Source: Bradyrhizobium altum
GTDB lineage: Bacteria > Pseudomonadota > Alphaproteobacteria > Rhizobiales > Xanthobacteraceae
Direction: 5' to 3'
DNA: 64,000 bases
NCBI RefSeq assembly: GCF_020889705.1
Contig: NZ_JACMYP010000002.1
Coordinates: 146,272-210,271, forward strand
The first letter of the stretch is position 1. Each line of letters begins with the position of its first letter. Of the stretch, positions 60,688 through 64,000 are shown piece by piece. The notes under the pieces were generated by a model that saw only the letters and a list, made by a program, of their open reading frames with translations, did not search any database and had not been told where the DNA came from. Both the position numbers and the translations under genes were made by a program.

Positions 60688-62296
60688 CCTGCACGATCAT
60701 CGCCGCGGCCTTCTCGGCGATCATCGCGGTCGGCGTGTTGGTGTTGCCGGAGGTGATGGTCGGCATCACGGAGGCATCCGCGATGCGCAGGCCGTTGAGG
60801 CCGTAGAAGCGCAGGCGCTCGTCGACCACGGCCATCGGATCGTTGGCCGTTCCCATCTTTGCGGTGCCGACGGGGTGGAAGATCGTGGTGCCGATATCGC
60901 CGGCGGCCTTGGCGAGCGAGGCGTCGTCATCGCCAACCGAGGGGCCGGGCAGGAATTCCTCGGGATGATATTTCTCCAGCGCCTTCTGCTTCATCAGTCT
61001 GCGCGTGGTGCGGATCGCGTCGGCCGCGACCTGGCGGTCGTCCTCGGTCGACAGGTAATTCGGCGCGATCGACGGCTTGTCGTCGGGCGCGGTCGAGCGG
61101 ATCCGCACCGTGCCGCGCGAGGTCGGCTGCAGATTGCAGGCGCTCACCGTGATCGCGGGGAAGCGATGCAGCGGGTCGCCGAATTTGTCGAGCGACAGCG
61201 GCTGCACGTGGAACTGGATGTTGGCGCGCGAGCGCGTCGCATCCGAGCGCGTGAAGATGCCGAGCTGCGACGGCGCCATGGTCAGTGGCCCGCGGCGGCG
61301 GAATGCGTAGTCGAGGCCCATCAGGCCGCGGCGCACGAGGTTGTAATAGGTCTCGTTCAGCGTGCGCACGCCCGATACCTTGTAGATCGCGCGCTGCTGC
61401 AGATGGTCCTGCAGATTGTGGCCGATGCCCTGCACGTCAGCCACGATGTCGATGCCGAGCGGCGACAGCCATTCGGACGGGCCGATGCCGGAGCGATGCA
61501 GCACCTGCGTGGTGCCGATCGAGCCGGCGCAGAGAATTACTTCGCCCTTGGCCCGCGCTTCTACCGTCTCGTTGCCCTGACGGAACTCGACGCCGGCGGC
61601 GCGGCCGCTCTCGATGATCAGGCGGTCGACCAGCACGTCGGTCTCGAGCCGCAGGTTGCTGCGGTTCAGCACCGGCTTGAGAAAGCCGCGCGCCGACGAC
61701 CAGCGCCGCCCGCGCTTCTGGTTGACGTGGAAGTAGCTGGTGCCCTCATTGTCGCCGGTGTTGAAGTCGCCGATGCGCTTGATGCCCATCTCCTCGGCGG
61801 CATCGCCGACCGCATCGAGGACCTGCCACGACAGCCGCGGCGCCTCGATGCGCCAGCCGCCGCCGACGCCGTGATGCTCGCTCTCGCCGAGGAAGTGATC
61901 CTCCAGCCGCTTGAATGCGGGCAGCACATCGCTGTAGCTCCAGCCGGTGAGGCCGAGCTGCCGCCAGTGATCGTAATCCGCGGCCTGGCCGCGCATCGAG
62001 ATCATGGCGTTGATCGCCGACGAGCCGCCGATCACCTTGCCGCGCGGATAGGCGAGCGCACGGCCGTTGAGACCGGGCTCGGCCTCGGTCTTGAACATCC
62101 AGTCCGAGCGCGGATTGCCGATCGCGAAGAGATAACCGACCGGGATGTGAAACCAGATCCAGTTGTCCTTGCCGCCGGCTTCCAGCAGCAGCACGCGCTT
62201 CTTCGGATCGGCCGACAGGCGGTTGGCCATGATGCAGCCCGCCGTGCCCGCGCCGACGATAATGTAGTCGAAATCACCCTCAAGCCTTCGCGGCAT
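60677..62296 (-). CDS. GMC-family FAD oxidoreductase
   Basis: A 539-residue glucose-methanol-choline oxidoreductase. The FAD motif is DYIIVGAGTAGCIMANRL, followed by GGSSAINAM and the GMC signature near residue 260 (GSIGTTQVLHRSGIG). The catalytic His is in FHPVGTAKMG, with the partner Asn in SGNTNTPTAM. Such enzymes oxidise alcohols, for example choline, sugars or long-chain alcohols. The gene lies 196 bp after an MFS transporter on the same strand and overlaps the hydrolase, suggesting an uptake-and-oxidation unit. Substrate unknown. Confidence 0.9.
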   Translation of the reverse strand: MPRRLEGDFDYIIVGAGTAGCIMANRLSADPKKRVLLLEAGGKDNWIWFHIPVGYLFAIGNPRSDWMFKTEAEPGLNGRALAYPRGKVIGGSSAINAMISMRGQAADYDHWRQLGLTGWSYSDVLPAFKRLEDHFLGESEHHGVGGGWRIEAPRLSWQVLDAVGDAAEEMGIKRIGDFNTGDNEGTSYFHVNQKRGRRWSSARGFLKPVLNRSNLRLETDVLVDRLIIESGRAAGVEFRQGNETVEARAKGEVILCAGSIGTTQVLHRSGIGPSEWLSPLGIDIVADVQGIGHNLQDHLQQRAIYKVSGVRTLNETYYNLVRRGLMGLDYAFRRRGPLTMAPSQLGIFTRSDATRSRANIQFHVQPLSLDKFGDPLHRFPAITVSACNLQPTSRGTVRIRSTAPDDKPSIAPNYLSTEDDRQVAADAIRTTRRLMKQKALEKYHPEEFLPGPSVGDDDASLAKAAGDIGTTIFHPVGTAKMGTANDPMAVVDERLRFYGLNGLRIADASVMPTITSGNTNTPTAMIAEKAAAMIVQDAR

Positions 62297-62339
62297 GCCC
62301 TCGTTCCCGGCAAGCGTCTCTTGTTAACGTCCTTCTATA

Positions 62340-62435
62340 GCGTTTTCGAGCGAAGTGGAGCCCGGTTCGCATGAAGAAAACGCGTCAATACAAGAAAATA
62401 GAACTCGGTTCTGACAGAGTCAGAATCGAGTTCTA
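62340..62435. repeat. Two-hairpin dispersed repeat, family E copy 2
   Basis: The head hairpin is closed by GCGTTTTC (62340-62347) and GAAAACGC (62376-62383), almost identical to 40981-41024. The tail hairpin, of unrelated sequence to copy 1, pairs 62399-62415 with 62419-62435 (17-base arms, one mismatch) around AGA. It lies in the MFS-GMC gap. Confidence 0.82.
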
Positions 62436-62493
62436 TCCAGACGCAGCCGGCCGAGACAAGCCCGGCCGACGGCGCCGGGCGTGCGCTGGATGA

Positions 62494-63801
62494 TCAGGGA
62501 CGGCTGGGTTCGGCGAGTGCGACGTCGGGTCCAGGCTTCGGCACACAGAGAATCAGGGTCAGCATACCGATCGCGAGCAACGCGCCAACGAGGGCGAGCG
62601 GTGCGTAGATGCTCCCGGTTGCGATATTCATCCAGCCGACCAGGGCAGGGCACACCGCACCGCCGAACGAGCCGATCGCGCTGATCAGCGCGATACCGCC
62701 GGCCGCGGCGCTGCCTTCCAGCATCGCGTTCGGAATGGTCCAGAACAGGGAGAGAATCGCGAAGATGCCGATCGAGGCGATGGCGAGCAGGGTTACGGTC
62801 AGCAGGATGCTGCCTTGCGCGGCCTGCAAGGCGATGAAGCACGCCGCTGCGACGAGACCGCAGCAGACCACGTGCCAGCGCCGTTCCCGCGTGCGATCGG
62901 AGCTGTTGCCGATCGCGACCATGCCGATCGCCGAGGCGACCGAGATCGCGCCGCTCAGCCAGCCGATCTCGGTGGTGGTCGCCACGCCGACGCGCTTGAG
63001 CAGCGTCGGCGTCCACAGCAGGATGGTGTTGAGCGAGCAGAAGAACGCGAAATAGATGAAGGACAACAGATAGACGCGCGGCTCGCGCAGCGCCGCCGCG
63101 AAGCTGCGCGTGGTGCCAGGAGCGGCGGCGCGGTCGCGGGCGAGATCGCTTGCGACCAGCCGTCGCTCGTCGGCGCTGAGCCAGTTCGCGGCCTGTGGCC
63201 CGTCGGCGAGACGAAGATAGGCGGCGATGCCGAGCAGCACGGCGGGAACGCCTTCGAGGATGAACAGCCACTGCCAGCCATGCAGGCCATGGACGCCCTG
63301 CATATGATCCATGATCAGGCCCGACAGCGGCCCTGCGATGACGCCGCCGAGCGGCACCGCCATCACGAACAGGCTCGTCATGCGGCCGCGCACGCGGTCC
63401 GGAAACCACAGCGTCAGGTAATACAGGATGCCGGGAAAGAAGCCGCCCTCGGCGGCGCCGAGCAGGAAGCGCAGCAGATAGAGGTGATACTGGTTCTGCA
63501 CCAGCGCGAGCAGCACGGTCACGGCGCCCCACAGCACCATGATCCGCAGCAGGGTCTTGCGGACGCCGACCCTGACCAGCAGCAGGTTGCTCGGCACTTC
63601 GAGCGCGACATAGCCGACCGAGAAGGCGCCGGCGGCAAGCCCGAACACCGCGTCATCGATGTCGAGGTCGTGCAGGAATTGCAGCTTGGCAAAGCCGATG
63701 TTGAAACGGTCGATGATCGCAACCGTGTAGCACGCCAGCAGGAACGGGATCAGGCGCCAGGCGATCCGTCCATAGAGCCGCGATTGGGCCGCATCCTGCA
63801 T
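62494..63801 (-). CDS. ACS-type MFS transporter
   Basis: A 435-residue permease with twelve predicted membrane segments and the anion:cation symporter (ACS) family marks IIDRFNIGFAKL in helix 1 and GVIAGPLSGLIMD in helix 5. This family takes up organic anions such as hexuronates, phthalates or tartrate. The ATG at 63801 has GGAG seven bases upstream; the frame runs on to 63972, but those residues cover the repeat and are not real. It is the first gene of a unit with the GMC oxidoreductase and hydrolase. Confidence 0.88.
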   Translation of the reverse strand: MQDAAQSRLYGRIAWRLIPFLLACYTVAIIDRFNIGFAKLQFLHDLDIDDAVFGLAAGAFSVGYVALEVPSNLLLVRVGVRKTLLRIMVLWGAVTVLLALVQNQYHLYLLRFLLGAAEGGFFPGILYYLTLWFPDRVRGRMTSLFVMAVPLGGVIAGPLSGLIMDHMQGVHGLHGWQWLFILEGVPAVLLGIAAYLRLADGPQAANWLSADERRLVASDLARDRAAAPGTTRSFAAALREPRVYLLSFIYFAFFCSLNTILLWTPTLLKRVGVATTTEIGWLSGAISVASAIGMVAIGNSSDRTRERRWHVVCCGLVAAACFIALQAAQGSILLTVTLLAIASIGIFAILSLFWTIPNAMLEGSAAAGGIALISAIGSFGGAVCPALVGWMNIATGSIYAPLALVGALLAIGMLTLILCVPKPGPDVALAEPSRP

Positions 63802-63856
63802 GAAAGTCTCCTCAGTGATTATTTTGATGTTTGTTGGTGTGGCGACGACGGTGCGC

Positions 63857-64000
63857 TCCCTCGCCCCGTTCTTACGGGGGCGAGACGTGCGAAGCTCGCT
63901 CTGAGAGGGTTGGGGTGAGGGGCTGCCTCCGCATACACGGTGATGGCTGTGCTCGCGGAGGCTCCCCCTCACCCGGAACGCATCTGGCGATGCGTTCCGG
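63857..64000. repeat. Palindromic intergenic repeat, family C copy 2 (runs out of window)
   Basis: The 16-base core GAGAGGGTTGGGGTGA at 63903-63918 matches 17068-17083 exactly, and hairpins such as CCGGAACGCATC with GATGCGTTCCGG at the right edge mirror the first copy's organisation. The element reaches the end of the window, so its right boundary is not seen. Confidence 0.75.

Noticed and set aside
1..64000. tRNA, rRNA, CRISPR arrays, integrases or insertion sequences
   Set aside because: None was recognised: no regularly spaced repeat-spacer array, no transposase or integrase motif, and the intergenic regions are short or filled by hairpin repeats.

Overview
This window looks like chromosomal DNA of a Bradyrhizobium-type alphaproteobacterium (Bradyrhizobium/Rhodopseudomonas group). 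The evidence is high GC, dense ATGA/GTGA gene overlaps, a full hopanoid locus including a hopanoid C-2 methylase (HpnP), an alphaproteobacterial EcfG-type promoter, and short hairpin-rich intergenic repeats typical of these genomes. The genus is inferred from gene content; no rRNA or tRNA gene is visible. There is no sign of a phage, plasmid, IS element or CRISPR array.

Region 1 (1-9.1 kb): the 3' part of an AlkB-type dioxygenase gene, an MFS transporter, then a minus-strand operon for meta-cleavage of homoprotocatechuate: hpaH-hpaF-hpaE-hpaD, a one-domain FAH protein (candidate for the HpaG step) and a ThDP enzyme. Divergent hpaR (MarR) and a perfect 12-bp palindrome lie at its head. Region 2 (9.1-18.8 kb): a GntR regulator with two helix-turn-helix segments, divergent from a branched-chain-amino-acid-type ABC transporter (with a LivM-LivG fusion), an Ldh_2 dehydrogenase, an HpaI-type aldolase and an altronate/galactarate-type dehydratase. 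The aldolase could supply the last step of the Region 1 pathway.

Region 3 (18.9-29.8 kb): a small secreted SGNH hydrolase; a three-gene amidoligase/transglutaminase cluster (transglutaminase-DUF2126, circularly permuted ATP-grasp plus Alpha-E, second transglutaminase); a membrane diguanylate cyclase; a chemoreceptor. Region 4 (30-37.8 kb): eutB, hpnP and eutC, with hpnP placed between the two ethanolamine ammonia-lyase subunit genes, then an MMPL/RND exporter and two small secreted proteins.

Region 5 (38-55.8 kb): the hopanoid cluster. hpnC-hpnD-hpnE-shc-hpnG make squalene, hopene and the adenosylhopane-processing enzyme; ispH-hpnH run divergently from hpnN; hpnO follows. A terminator-bounded block of four coupled genes (TetR, AidB-like acyl-CoA dehydrogenase, class II aldolase, DUF2520 protein) sits between hpnG and hpnH and has no obvious hopanoid role. 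A consensus-quality EcfG promoter (GGAAC-N16-CGTT) precedes hpnN, suggesting that hopanoid export is tied to the general stress response.

Region 6 (55.9-64 kb): an operon of Tat-type metallophosphoesterase, cupredoxin, ECF sigma factor and zinc-binding anti-sigma factor with its own ECF-like promoter; a GFA-family protein; a 71-residue protein that is 38% histidine with heptad-spaced His pairs; an alpha/beta hydrolase, a GMC oxidoreductase and an ACS-type MFS transporter. At least three families of palindromic intergenic repeats are scattered through the window; one has a conserved head hairpin and a different tail hairpin in each copy.
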